A stretch of DNA of 64,000 bases, taken from assembly GCF_900095285.1 (NCBI RefSeq), contig NZ_LT607734.1:62001-126000 (forward strand). The letters run 5' to 3'. Of the stretch, positions 1 to 8,366 are shown in pieces. Position numbers and translations under genes: made by a program. This DNA is from Fusobacterium gastrosuis. GTDB lineage: Bacteria > Fusobacteriota > Fusobacteriia > Fusobacteriales > Fusobacteriaceae. Numbering within the stretch: the stretch's first letter is position 1; each line of letters opens with the position of its first letter. Under the pieces are notes generated by a model. The model saw only the letters and a list, made by a program, of their open reading frames with translations. It did no database searches and was not told where the DNA came from.

Positions 1-326
1 TAAATAAAATTATCAATTTAGCTATTAAGTATAAAGCCGTTTACAATATTTCAAATGGTTATCCTGAATGGAGATTTAGAAGTCAATCTTTGTTAAGAGA
101 TACTGCAGTTAAAACCTATGAAACTTTATTTAATGAAAAAATGGAAGTGACTGTTGTTCATGCAGGACTTGAATGTGGAGCTATTTCTCAACATTATCCA
201 GATTTAGATATGATTTCAATTGGACCTAATATTTATGATGTTCATACCCCTAAAGAAAAAATGGAAATAAAATCTGTTGAAAAATATTATAATTATTTAA
301 TTGAGCTTTTAAAAAATTTAAAGTAA
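1..326 (+). CDS. pepD: Aminoacyl-histidine dipeptidase (PepD), C-terminal part
   Basis: The gene runs off the left edge; the frame is open from base 3 to the TAA at 324-326, so only the last ~107 residues are present. The tail carries the typical PepD sequence: a VVHAGLECG segment with the metal-ligand Glu, then PDLDMISIGP and a DVHTPKE-like stretch. Family knowledge: an M20-type di-zinc cytosolic dipeptidase (Xaa-His dipeptidase) that finishes the breakdown of imported peptides, which suits an amino-acid fermenter. The N-terminal half and promoter are outside the window. A bidirectional terminator follows. Confidence 0.9.
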   Translation, partial: NKIINLAIKYKAVYNISNGYPEWRFRSQSLLRDTAVKTYETLFNEKMEVTVVHAGLECGAISQHYPDLDMISIGPNIYDVHTPKEKMEIKSVEKYYNYLIELLKNLK

Positions 327-353
327 AAACTTCATAAATTATAAATTTCGATA

Positions 354-385
354 AAAAAAGTAGAGTTTTTTTACTCTACTTTTTT
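354..385. terminator. Bidirectional intrinsic terminator
   Basis: A 13-bp A/T-flanked stem (354-366 with 373-385, core GTAGAGT/ACTCTAC, six-T loop) lies between the convergent pepD and FNT genes. A-run on one side and T-run on the other let it serve both strands. Confidence 0.85.
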
Positions 386-389
386 ATTC

Positions 390-1181
390 TTATAAATCAC
401 AGATTGTTGTTCCACAACCCTTTTTCTTGTAATGTGCTATATACATAGGAATTGACATAAATACTGTTCCACCAACTATATTTCCTAATGTTACGAAAAA
501 TAAATTATAACCTATCTGTGCAAAACTTATATCTGCACCACCAAATTTAGCAGCCATAAAATATAACATATTTGCTACACAGTGATCGTATCCCAATACT
601 ACAAATAACATTATCGGAAACCACGCTGCAAATAACTTTCCAACAACATCTTTAGCACAATATGCCATAAGAACTGACCCACAAACCATAACATTACATA
701 ATATTCCTTTTAAAAATAGATAATGAGCAGGAGCTGTTACTTTGTATACAGCTAACTTGGTTATGTATGACAATGCATCATCATTAAAATTATGTGTTAA
801 AATTGTTATAAAAGCTACAAACAAGCAACCTATAAAATTAGATGAATACACAATCAACCAATTTTTTAAGAGTTGTCCCATTGTTATATTTTTATTTATG
901 ACAGCAACCACTAACATACAGTTACTTGTGAATAATTCAGCCCCAGTTAGTAAAACACACATCAATCCCACTGGAAAAACTGCTCCTGCCACAAATTTTC
1001 CTAATCCAGGATCTGTTTTAGCAAGTGTAGAAGATGCTACTATACTTCCCACAGCTCCCAAAGCTATAAACATTCCAGCCATAAATCCCAACATAACCAA
1101 TTTCATGATACACTTATTTCCTTTTTCCGTGCATACATTTAAAAGATAATCCATTAATTCACTTGGATTTTTCATATTCAT
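390..1181 (-). CDS. Formate/nitrite transporter (FNT) family channel
   Basis: 263 residues with about six membrane segments. FNT hallmarks are visible: the GLMCVLLTGAELFTSN loop around residues 72-87, NWLIVYSSNFIG at 107-118, and LGYDHCVANM with the pore His200. Family members (FocA, NirC, HSC) form pentameric channels for formate, nitrite or hydrosulfide. The sequence alone does not decide the substrate; formate or HS- are plausible in a fermenter that makes sulfide. Its ATG follows the TAA of the upstream DMT gene without a gap (TAAATG), and its Shine-Dalgarno (AGGTGGTG in the mRNA) lies inside that gene, so the two are translationally coupled. Confidence 0.88.
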   Translation of the reverse strand: MNMKNPSELMDYLLNVCTEKGNKCIMKLVMLGFMAGMFIALGAVGSIVASSTLAKTDPGLGKFVAGAVFPVGLMCVLLTGAELFTSNCMLVVAVINKNITMGQLLKNWLIVYSSNFIGCLFVAFITILTHNFNDDALSYITKLAVYKVTAPAHYLFLKGILCNVMVCGSVLMAYCAKDVVGKLFAAWFPIMLFVVLGYDHCVANMLYFMAAKFGGADISFAQIGYNLFFVTLGNIVGGTVFMSIPMYIAHYKKKGCGTTICDL

Positions 1182-2027
1182 TTACAAAACACCACCTATA
1201 ATTACTCCAATTACAATTAATAATCCCCCAACATATCCTCTAAATAACAAAATTTCTCCTAAAAACAAGAATGAAAATACTACTGAAAATAATGGTTCAA
1301 GTGACAGAATTAAACCGGCTTCAACAGCATTCAAATTTTTTTGTGAATATAGTTGAGCTATATAACAATATGCCGTACAAAACAATCCCAAGGTTAAAAT
1401 TATTGTTATTCCTTTGAAATCATTAACAAGTTTTAAACCTTCTACATAATATGCAAGTATTGTGCTTAAAATTCCAACTACTCCCAGTTGTGTAAGACCA
1501 ATTAGTAAAGGATCTTCTTCTTTACTATATTTATCTCCAAGTATAATGAACATTACAAACATTAATGCTGCAAGAATACAAAGAATGTCGCCAAAACCTA
1601 TGGTAAGCTCTTCGGTTATAGTTAATAGGCACACACCTACAAAGGATATAATTGTACCAAATATTTCTTTTTTTTTCAACTTTTTCTTAAAAAGCAGATA
1701 ATAAACTACCGGAACTATAATTACATTTAAACATGAAAGAAAGCCAGCATTTGATGCAGTTGTATATTTTACTCCATAGGTAGATAAAACCATTGCTAAG
1801 AACAAAAATATACCCATAAAAAATCCTTTTTTTATAATTCTAAAATTTATTTCAGGCAACTTTTTGTAAAAAAATATTGAAGTCAAAATCGTAGCACTTA
1901 TAAATCTATATGCTATCATAGTCAAAGCTCCCGTATAATTAAAAGCTAATTTTGATAGCATATAGCTACTTCCCCATACAAGAGCTACACTTGTTAATAA
2001 TAATTTTGATTTTAATGCTTTATTCAT
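1182..2027 (-). CDS. EamA/DMT superfamily permease
   Basis: 281 residues with about ten predicted membrane helices in two EamA repeats. The opening LLLTSVALVWGSSYMLSKLA and the C-terminal LEPLFSVVFSFLFLGE are typical of drug/metabolite transporters of the RhaT/YdcZ-like group. The substrate cannot be told; amino acids or their derivatives are common for the family. First gene of a two-gene unit with the FNT channel. The start has a good GGGAG ribosome site about 8 nt upstream. Confidence 0.85.
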   Translation of the reverse strand: MNKALKSKLLLTSVALVWGSSYMLSKLAFNYTGALTMIAYRFISATILTSIFFYKKLPEINFRIIKKGFFMGIFLFLAMVLSTYGVKYTTASNAGFLSCLNVIIVPVVYYLLFKKKLKKKEIFGTIISFVGVCLLTITEELTIGFGDILCILAALMFVMFIILGDKYSKEEDPLLIGLTQLGVVGILSTILAYYVEGLKLVNDFKGITIILTLGLFCTAYCYIAQLYSQKNLNAVEAGLILSLEPLFSVVFSFLFLGEILLFRGYVGGLLIVIGVIIGGVL

Positions 2028-2121
2028 TTATTTATCTCCCTTTTTATGTAAGAATAAACTTATTTTTATACACTCAAATCAAATTTTAACTCAAAATAAA
2101 GAAAAAAGCAATATCTAAAAA

Positions 2122-2196
2122 CTAAGCTTTCTGGATGAAAATTTCTTGATTATTAGTGAGTCTAAAATAAATTTCTAAAATTCTATTACTCTTCAT
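2122..2196 (-). pseudogene. 24-codon remnant resembling the N-terminus of an HTH/WYL regulator
   Basis: A 24-codon frame begins with an ATG preceded by AGGGG at 7 nt, and encodes MKSNRILEIYFRLTNNQE followed by five residues, ending in TAG. The text resembles the first helix of YafY/WYL-type helix-turn-helix regulators, which often open with Lys-x-x-Arg-Leu/Ile-Leu. No HTH or WYL domain follows in any frame before the DMT gene. This is either the stub of a deleted regulator of the DMT-FNT pair or a chance short frame. The rest of 2028-2390 is AT-rich spacer holding the divergent promoters; nothing else was recognised. Confidence 0.3.
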
Positions 2197-2390
2197 AATT
2201 TATACCCCTAAATTTGTTGCTTTTATACAGAGTATATACTTTATTAAAAGGAAAAAATAAAATATAAAATTCTAATAAAGTTTTTTATTTATAAATGAAA
2301 AACTTTATTTTTTTATTAACTTTTTAACTTCTACTTTAAAAACTTTTATTTTATGTTAAACTATCTTTAAGAAAAGTTCAGAGGAATATT

Positions 2391-3314
2391 ATGAAAGAAA
2401 AAATAAATACAATAAATAATTTTTTAAAAGAAAAGTTTGGAGAAAAAATATATAAAGTTTCGCTTGATGGTGGATTTACCTGTCCTAATAGGGATGGAAA
2501 AGCTGGCTATGGTGGCTGTTCTTTTTGTTCTGAGAGTGGAAGTGGTGAATTTACAGGCTCTAGAATTAAATCTATTATGGATCAAATAAATGATCAAATA
2601 AAATTTTTAGATAAAAAATTTACAGGAGAAAAATATATTGCATATTTTCAAAATTTCACAAATACTTATGCTCCAGTTAAATATTTAAGAAAAATCTATG
2701 AAGAGGCTCTTTCACACCCGAATATAATTGGAATTGCCATAGCAACCAGACCAGATTGTTTGCCTGATGAAGTTTTAACTCTATTAGAAGAATTAAATAG
2801 AAAAACTTTCTTATGGATAGAGCTTGGTCTGCAAACTTTAAATGATGAGGTTGCTCAGACCTTTAATAGGGCATACAAAACTTCAATTTATGAAGAAGCT
2901 GCTATAAAATTAAATCAAAGAAAGATTAAATTTGTCACTCATATTATCTTAGGTCTACCTTATGAAAATGAAAATGATTATTTAGAAACTGCTATTTTCG
3001 CAGAGAAATGTGGGACTTGGGGTTTAAAATTACATCTTATGTATGTAGTGGAAAAAACTCCCTTAGAAATTCTATACAAAAGTGGAAAATTAAAAGTTTA
3101 TGAAAAAAATGACTATGTAAAAAAAATAGTTAACATATTAGAGAATGTATCTTATAATATTGTCATTCATAGAATGACAGGAGATGGTGATAAAAAAACT
3201 TTAATAGCTCCATTATGGAGTCTAAATAAAAAAGATGTACTCAATTCAATACAAAAAGAATTAAAAATTAGAAATTCCTTTCAGGGAAAAATTAAGGAGG
3301 ATAATTTATCATGA
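2391..3314 (+). CDS. TIGR01212 (YhcC-like) family radical SAM protein
   Basis: 307 residues. The N-terminus has the YhcC-type radical SAM cluster motif with Cys31, Cys43 and Cys46 (CPNRDG then GGCSFC), a variant with wider spacing than the usual CX3CX2C. Further conserved blocks are [23 protein letters not shown] and HIILGLPYE. Members bind a 4Fe-4S cluster and S-adenosylmethionine; the physiological substrate of the family is not settled to my knowledge. The stop overlaps the nagB start by four bases (ATGA), so the two genes are cotranslated. Confidence 0.88.
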   Translation: MKEKINTINNFLKEKFGEKIYKVSLDGGFTCPNRDGKAGYGGCSFCSESGSGEFTGSRIKSIMDQINDQIKFLDKKFTGEKYIAYFQNFTNTYAPVKYLRKIYEEALSHPNIIGIAIATRPDCLPDEVLTLLEELNRKTFLWIELGLQTLNDEVAQTFNRAYKTSIYEEAAIKLNQRKIKFVTHIILGLPYENENDYLETAIFAEKCGTWGLKLHLMYVVEKTPLEILYKSGKLKVYEKNDYVKKIVNILENVSYNIVIHRMTGDGDKKTLIAPLWSLNKKDVLNSIQKELKIRNSFQGKIKEDNLS

Positions 3315-4141
3315 GGCTTGTAATATTAGAAAAAAATGTCGGAGATTGGGCAGCTGCCTATGTAGCAAAAAAAATACTGGAATTTCAGCCCACTGAAGAT
3401 AAAAAATTTGTTTTGGGTCTACCAACTGGTAGTACTCCTTTACAAATGTACAAAAGATTAATTAAATTTTATAAAGATGGGCTTATCAGTTTTAAAAATG
3501 TTATCACTTTCAATATGGATGAGTATGTCGGTCTTGAGCCAAATCATCCTCAAAGTTATCACTACTATATGCATGAAAATTTCTTTAATCATATTGATAT
3601 ACCTAAAGAAAATATAAACATTTTAAATGGTATGAGTGAAGATTATAAATTCGAATGTCAAAGATATGAAGATAAAATTAAAGCAGTTGGTGGAATAGAT
3701 TTATTTTTAGGTGGTGTTGGTGCAGACGGTCACATAGCTTTCAATGAACCAGGCTCTTCACTTAGATCAAGAACTAGAGATAAAGAACTTACAGAAGATA
3801 CTATTATAAATAATTCTAGATTTTTTGATGGAGATGTGAATAAGGTTCCTAAACTTGCATTAACTGTTGGTGTAGGTACTATTATGGATGCCAGAGAAGT
3901 CCTAATAATGACAAATGGTCTTTCAAAAGCTAAGGCATTGTATCAAGGCATTGAATGTGGTGTCAATCATCTTTGGACTATCTCTGCTTTACAATTACAT
4001 GAAAAAGCAATTATAGTTGCAGATGAAGATGCTTGTTCTGAAATAAAAGTAGGAATATATAGATATTATAAAGATATTGAAAAAAATAATTTAGATGTTG
4101 AAAAAATGATAAAAGATTTATATAAAAATTATTCTAAATAA
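3311..4141 (+). CDS. nagB: Glucosamine-6-phosphate deaminase
   Basis: 276 residues, usual length for NagB. It converts glucosamine-6-phosphate to fructose-6-phosphate and ammonia, feeding amino sugars (recycled peptidoglycan or host glycans) into glycolysis. The GLPTGSTP phosphate loop is at 37-44. The catalytic set is intact: Asp70 (NMDEY), Asp139 and His141 ([14 protein letters not shown]), Glu146. Ser149, Arg156 and Lys158 line up with residues of the allosteric GlcNAc-6-phosphate site in the E. coli enzyme. AAGGAGG lies 10 nt before the ATG. No nagA is adjacent. Confidence 0.95.
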   Translation: MRLVILEKNVGDWAAAYVAKKILEFQPTEDKKFVLGLPTGSTPLQMYKRLIKFYKDGLISFKNVITFNMDEYVGLEPNHPQSYHYYMHENFFNHIDIPKENINILNGMSEDYKFECQRYEDKIKAVGGIDLFLGGVGADGHIAFNEPGSSLRSRTRDKELTEDTIINNSRFFDGDVNKVPKLALTVGVGTIMDAREVLIMTNGLSKAKALYQGIECGVNHLWTISALQLHEKAIIVADEDACSEIKVGIYRYYKDIEKNNLDVEKMIKDLYKNYSK

Positions 4142-4146
4142 TATAG

Positions 4147-4194
4147 AGAATATGTTTTGTATATTTTTTCTTATTACAAAACATATTCTTTTTT
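4147..4194 (+). terminator. Intrinsic terminator after nagB
   Basis: A perfect 15-bp stem (4147-4161 with 4175-4189) with a 13-nt loop is followed by a T-run. It closes the radical SAM-nagB unit. Confidence 0.85.
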
Positions 4195-4274
4195 AATTTA
4201 ACATTTTTTGTAAAAATTATATTAAAATCTATTATTTTCAAATAAAAATCATAGTTACAAACTAATAATTTTAT

Positions 4275-4303
4275 TGATAGAATCTTTTAACTGTGATAGA
4301 ATA
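4275..4303 (+). promoter_or_regulatory. Sigma-70-type promoter for the L,D-transpeptidase gene
   Basis: TTGATA at 4275-4280 and TAGAAT at 4298-4303 are 17 bp apart, and a TGn extended -10 precedes TAGAAT. It lies about 40 bases upstream of the start codon, after the nagB terminator. Confidence 0.7.
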
Positions 4304-4342
4304 GATAGAAGAATTTTTTAAGGTTGATATTTTGGAGGGACG

Positions 4343-5527
4343 ATGAAAAAAAATAAGATATTTTTGCTTGTTTTTATTTTTATTTCAATATTTTCTTTAA
4401 ATGCTAATGCAGATGAAGATTTTTTAAAAAACAAAGATGTGGAAATAATTGCAAGTTATGATAATAAAATTCCAAGTGATGTGACAATTAATTTAAAATA
4501 TACTCAGCATCCTAATGTTTACGATTATGTATTTATTACTGCCCGTTCTGCAAATTTAAGAAAAACTCCTGAAACAAACTCAGAGAGTAATATTATTGGA
4601 AAATATACATATGATTCAAAATTAAAAGTATTGAAAAAAATTAAATATCAAGGGAATTTTTGGTATTATGCACAAGATGAAAAAGGAACAAAAGGATACA
4701 TTGCTGCCAGTGTTGTAGCAAAAAGAAATTTTAGATTCCAAATGGCTCTTGATAAAATTCATAGTTTTGAAAATTTTGTTAATACGAGTCTAAATGATGG
4801 ATATAGAATGGCAAGTACGAATACTTATGCTCCAAATCCCAATCATGAAAATCTATCATGGGAAAGAGATAAATATGGTACAAGTATAGATCAAAATCTA
4901 ATAGGAACTTCAGATAATGGAGAGAAAATTATAATTCCTGATAGATCAGTTATAAGAATCATCAAAGATATGGGAGATACTGTTAAAGTTAAGGCACTTT
5001 CTATTCCTGAAGAACTTACTATTCCAAAAAGTAAAATTACTTCATATCCTAATATAAAAAAAGGCTTTTCAAAAGTGATTACAATAGATTTACAAAACCA
5101 AAATTTTATTGTCTTTGAAAAAATTGATGGAGAATGGCAAGTAATCAGTTATGTCTATTCAAAAACTGGAATAGATAGTCAATTAGGATTTGAAACTCCA
5201 AAAGGTTTCTTTGCTATACCTACTGTTAAATATGTTATGGCGTATAATGATGAAAATGGTCAAAAACAAGGTTCTGCAAGATTTGCAATTAGATTCTCTG
5301 GTGGAGGATATATACACGGAACTCCTATCAATGAACAAGAGGAAGTAAACAGAGAATTTTTTATGCGTCAAAAAGAATTTACTCTTGGGACAACAACAGG
5401 AACAAGAAAATGTGTCAGAACTACTGAAGGAAATGCAAAATTTTTATTTGATTGGCTTGTAAAAAATCCTAATAAAAGCTCTAATGAGCAACATCCAACA
5501 GAAGATGCATATGTAATTGTGTTTTAA
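4343..5527 (+). CDS. Exported SH3-domain L,D-transpeptidase (YkuD family)
   Basis: 394 residues. An N-terminal signal peptide (about 1-23) is followed by a bacterial SH3 domain (about 62-128, with the SANLRKTPE motif). The YkuD domain is at about 243-372. Its catalytic signature is present but atypical: His325 in HGTP, then Cys357 and Arg359 in TRKCVR, with Lys where most enzymes have Gly before the Cys. The family forms 3-3 peptidoglycan cross-links or attaches proteins to the stem peptide. Fusobacteria are known to use meso-lanthionine in place of diaminopimelate, so the acceptor here probably differs from the usual one (inference). An OmpA lipoprotein follows directly, suggesting a cell-envelope unit. 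Confidence 0.87.
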   Translation: MKKNKIFLLVFIFISIFSLNANADEDFLKNKDVEIIASYDNKIPSDVTINLKYTQHPNVYDYVFITARSANLRKTPETNSESNIIGKYTYDSKLKVLKKIKYQGNFWYYAQDEKGTKGYIAASVVAKRNFRFQMALDKIHSFENFVNTSLNDGYRMASTNTYAPNPNHENLSWERDKYGTSIDQNLIGTSDNGEKIIIPDRSVIRIIKDMGDTVKVKALSIPEELTIPKSKITSYPNIKKGFSKVITIDLQNQNFIVFEKIDGEWQVISYVYSKTGIDSQLGFETPKGFFAIPTVKYVMAYNDENGQKQGSARFAIRFSGGGYIHGTPINEQEEVNREFFMRQKEFTLGTTTGTRKCVRTTEGNAKFLFDWLVKNPNKSSNEQHPTEDAYVIVF

Positions 5528-5540
5528 TAAATAAAAAAAA

Positions 5541-5575
5541 GGAGGATACGGAGTTTTTAACTCTGTATAATAAAA
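5541..5575 (+). promoter_or_regulatory. Ribosome-binding site separated from its start codon by a small hairpin
   Basis: The only strong Shine-Dalgarno (GGAGG, 5541-5545) is 30 nt before the ATG of the OmpA lipoprotein, too far to work linearly. The sequence between forms a 6-bp hairpin (5548-5553 with 5561-5566, one G-T pair, seven-base loop). Folding would leave about 11 unpaired bases between SD and ATG, a normal spacing. No in-frame start codon lies closer to the SD because TAA at 5558 blocks the frame. Confidence 0.5.
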
Positions 5576-6130
5576 ATGAAAAAAATACTTGGTTTAACTG
5601 CAATAATATTGACTTTGGTTGCATGTCGTAACACAAAAACAAACAGTAATAGTTATGTAAAAGATTTAGATCTTTCTTCTAATAACTCTTATTCATTAGA
5701 AGATTCAGAATCAAATAAAAAGAGTTTAGAAGATATAATTGTCTTCAATGAAAAAGGAGTTAGCATAAGAAGAGAAGGAAATAACCTAATCCTTTCTATG
5801 CCTGAATTAATTTTATTTGATTTCGATAAATATGAAGTTAAAGATGGAATCAAACCATCGCTTTCTACTTTAGCTAGAGCTTTAAGCGAAAATAAAGATA
5901 TTCGTATAAAAATAGATGGATATACTGACTTTATAGGAAGTGAAGGATATAATTTGGAACTTTCTGTAAAGAGAGCTAGAGCAATAAAAAATTATCTTGT
6001 TTCTAAAGGAGCAATAGATAATAATATTTCAATTGAAGGTTATGGAGAACAAAATCCTAATGCAACTAATGCAACTGAAGAAGGAAGAGCAAAAAATAGA
6101 AGAGTTGAATTCATAATTTCGAGAGGATAA
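5576..6130 (+). CDS. OmpA-family (Pal-like) outer-membrane lipoprotein
   Basis: 184 residues. A lipoprotein signal ends in the lipobox LVAC with Cys17, followed by a Ser/Asn-rich linker. The C-terminal OmpA domain (about 75-184) has the peptidoglycan-binding features: LILFDFDKYEV, IDGYTDFIGSEGYNLELSVKRA and GRAKNRRVEF. Such proteins anchor the outer membrane non-covalently to peptidoglycan. It follows the L,D-transpeptidase by 48 bases, probably in the same transcript. Its translation start has an unusual hairpin-spaced ribosome site. Confidence 0.9.
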   Translation: MKKILGLTAIILTLVACRNTKTNSNSYVKDLDLSSNNSYSLEDSESNKKSLEDIIVFNEKGVSIRREGNNLILSMPELILFDFDKYEVKDGIKPSLSTLARALSENKDIRIKIDGYTDFIGSEGYNLELSVKRARAIKNYLVSKGAIDNNISIEGYGEQNPNATNATEEGRAKNRRVEFIISRG

Positions 6131-6163
6131 AATATACAAAATTATATGAAGGGGGAGTTTTAT

Positions 6164-7402
6164 ATGTTAGCAAAAAAATATACTGGAAAAAAATTAGTGG
6201 ATAACATTTTTACTATTAGTAGAAAGGCTAAGGAAGCCATAGCCAATTACGGAAAAGCCAATGTTGTAAATGCCACTATTGGTTCTCTTTATAATGAAGA
6301 TGAAAAATTAGCAGTATATTCAGTAGTTGAAGAAGTATATAGAACATTACCACCTGAAGATTTGTATGCATATTCTACGAATGTTATTGGTGAAGATGAT
6401 TATTTAGTTGAAGTTGAAAAAACTTTACTTGGTAACGATTATAAAGAGTCAATGAAAGGACTTTATATCTCTTCTATTGCCACACCAGGAGGAACTGGAG
6501 CAATTTCAAATACAATCAAAAATTACTTAAATGCTGGTGAAAAAGTTCTTTTACCTAATTGGATGTGGGGAACATATAAAAATATTGTATTAGAAAATGA
6601 AGGTGTCGTTGAAACTTATGAATTATTTAATTCAAATGGAGGTTTCAATTTAGAAGACTTTAAAAACAAAATAAATGAAATTAGTAAAACGCAAGAAAGT
6701 TTAATAGTCATCATTAATGAACCTAGTCACAATCCAACTGGTTGCAGAATGACTTATGAAGAGTGGAAAGATGTTTATACTTTTATAAAAGGTTTAAAAA
6801 TTAATTTAATCTTAATCAGAGATGTGGCATATTTTGAATATGATGACAGGACTGAAGAAGAAAAAAATAAAATTAGAGCTCTTATACTTGATTTACCAGC
6901 AAACATTTTGATAATGTATGCCTTTAGCTTATCTAAATCCCTATCAATCTATGGTATGAGGGTAGGTGCCCAAATAGCTGTTTCATCTTCTGAAAAAGTT
7001 ATTCAAGAGTTTAAAGATGCCCTATCTTTTTCATGTCGGGTAACTTGGTCTAATGTTTCAAAAGGTGGTATGAAGCTTTTTGCTAAAATTATGACTACTC
7101 CTGAATTAAAAGAAAGATTCTTAAAAGAAAAAAATGAATATATGAAACTTTTGATGAACAGAGCAAATTTATTAATGACCGAAGCTGATCATGTGACTTT
7201 AAAATATTTTCCATATAAAAGTGGATTCTTTGTTACTATCCCAATAGGACCAAATGTAGATAAGGTTATAGATGATTTACAATCAAAAAATATTTTCGTT
7301 ATAAAATTTAATGATGGTATTAGAATTGGAATCTGTAGTGTTCCTACATATAAAATTGTTGGACTTGCAAAAAGAATTAAAGATTCAATTGATAAATTTT
7401 AA
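6164..7402 (+). CDS. Class I/II PLP-dependent aminotransferase
   Basis: 412 residues from the ATG at 6164, chosen because GGGGGAG lies 6 nt before it; an ATG at 6146 has no ribosome site. Fold-type I features are present: NPTG at 190-193, RDVAYF with Asp220 and Tyr223, the PLP lysine in SLSKS (Lys258), and MRVG with the phosphate-binding Arg266. The family includes aspartate and aromatic amino-acid aminotransferases; the substrate cannot be read from the sequence. It begins 33 bases after the OmpA gene and leads into the GlpP-type gene, so the three may share a transcript. Confidence 0.87.
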   Translation: MLAKKYTGKKLVDNIFTISRKAKEAIANYGKANVVNATIGSLYNEDEKLAVYSVVEEVYRTLPPEDLYAYSTNVIGEDDYLVEVEKTLLGNDYKESMKGLYISSIATPGGTGAISNTIKNYLNAGEKVLLPNWMWGTYKNIVLENEGVVETYELFNSNGGFNLEDFKNKINEISKTQESLIVIINEPSHNPTGCRMTYEEWKDVYTFIKGLKINLILIRDVAYFEYDDRTEEEKNKIRALILDLPANILIMYAFSLSKSLSIYGMRVGAQIAVSSSEKVIQEFKDALSFSCRVTWSNVSKGGMKLFAKIMTTPELKERFLKEKNEYMKLLMNRANLLMTEADHVTLKYFPYKSGFFVTIPIGPNVDKVIDDLQSKNIFVIKFNDGIRIGICSVPTYKIVGLAKRIKDSIDKF

Positions 7403-7429
7403 AAAAATTTAATTTTTATGGAGAAATTT

Positions 7430-7990
7430 ATGAAGATTCGAGAAATTCTTGAAAGAAATCCTGTTATTCCTGCAATAAAAGATAATGATACTTTTCAAGC
7501 AGCTTTAAATTCAAATAATGAAATTGTATTTGTAATTATGTCAAATATTATCGATATAAAGAATATCTGTGATAAACTCAAAGAAAAAGAAAAAATTGTA
7601 TTTATACATGTGGATATGATAGATGGCTTAAATAGTTCAAATATCGGTGTAGATTATATTGTTAATAATATTAAACCTGATGGTATTTTAACAACCAAAT
7701 CTAATGTCGTTGCTCATGCACATAAAAATAACATAAAAGTTATACAAAGGTTTTTTATCTTAGATACAATATCTTATGAAAAAGCCCTACAAAATATAAA
7801 AGAGAATAAAGTCTTAGCAGTTGAAATTATGCCAGGACTTATGCCTAAGATCATTAAAAAGATATCGTCACAAATCTACCAACCTGTTATCACAGGTGGA
7901 CTTGTAGCTGAAAAAGAAGATATTATTAATGCTTTAAACTCTGGAGCATTATCAGTTTCTACAACAAATATAAAGCTATGGAATATATAA
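7430..7990 (+). CDS. glpP: GlpP-type glycerol-3-phosphate-responsive antiterminator
   Basis: 186 residues from the ATG at 7430, preceded by GGAG at 6 nt; the ATG at 7418 lacks a ribosome site. Family motifs are visible: NPVIPAIKD near the start, FIHVDMIDGL, GILTTKSNVVAHA, QRFFILDT and VEIMPGLMPK. GlpP proteins have a TIM-barrel fold, bind glycerol-3-phosphate and prevent termination in the leader of glpFK or glpD mRNA in Firmicutes. No glycerol genes are in the window, so the target must lie elsewhere. It is the last gene before a convergent terminator. Confidence 0.85.
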   Translation: MKIREILERNPVIPAIKDNDTFQAALNSNNEIVFVIMSNIIDIKNICDKLKEKEKIVFIHVDMIDGLNSSNIGVDYIVNNIKPDGILTTKSNVVAHAHKNNIKVIQRFFILDTISYEKALQNIKENKVLAVEIMPGLMPKIIKKISSQIYQPVITGGLVAEKEDIINALNSGALSVSTTNIKLWNI

Positions 7991-8017
7991 AAAAGTGGCA
8001 GTTAGCCACTTTTTTAT
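7991..8017. terminator. Bidirectional terminator between glpP and the HU gene
   Basis: A 9-bp stem (AAAAGTGGC at 7991-7999 with GCCACTTTT at 8005-8013) with a five-base loop has an A-run on the left and T-run on the right. It separates two convergent genes. Confidence 0.88.
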
Positions 8018-8022
8018 ATATT

Positions 8023-8298
8023 TTAGTTTAATTTTTCTAATAATGCTTTTCCTGGTCTAAATTTAATAGATTTTCTTGTTCCTATTTTTACTTCTTCTCC
8101 AGTTTTAGGATTTCTTCCTAATCTTGGTGCTCTTTCAACAACTTCTAATTTTCCCCAGTTAATTATTGAAATTGATTCTCCATTTAATAAAACTTTTTCC
8201 ATTGTATCAAAAATTATATCTACCTTTTTCTCAGCTTCAACTTTTGTTGAGAAAACTCCTTTTTCAAATAATAATTTTGCTAAATCCTTTTTTGTCAT
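8023..8298 (-). CDS. hup: HU family DNA-binding protein
   Basis: 91 residues, standard HU length. MTKKDLAKLL at the N-terminus, the central GKLEVVERAPRLGRNPKTGE beta-arm region with the DNA-intercalating Pro, and the RKSIKFRPGKAL C-terminus match histone-like HU/IHF proteins. HU dimers bend and compact the nucleoid. The gene has its own promoter (8332-8360) and a GGAGGAG ribosome site, so it is probably monocistronic and highly expressed. Confidence 0.95.
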   Translation of the reverse strand: MTKKDLAKLLFEKGVFSTKVEAEKKVDIIFDTMEKVLLNGESISIINWGKLEVVERAPRLGRNPKTGEEVKIGTRKSIKFRPGKALLEKLN

Positions 8299-8331
8299 TC
8301 TTTAATCTCCTCCTAAATATATATAATAAAA

Positions 8332-8360
8332 GTTATACCATAAATACTGATATATTTCAA
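8332..8360 (-). promoter_or_regulatory. Promoter of the HU gene
   Basis: Read on the minus strand: TTGAAA (8360-8355), 17 bp, TATAAC (8337-8332), with an extended -10 TGG. The start codon follows about 33 nt downstream of the -10. Confidence 0.7.
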
Positions 8361-8366
8361 GTATTT

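Noticed and set aside
742-1149. Plus-strand open frame of 135 codons
   Set aside because: Lies antisense to the FNT channel gene, which has clear family motifs; composition is that of a shadow frame.
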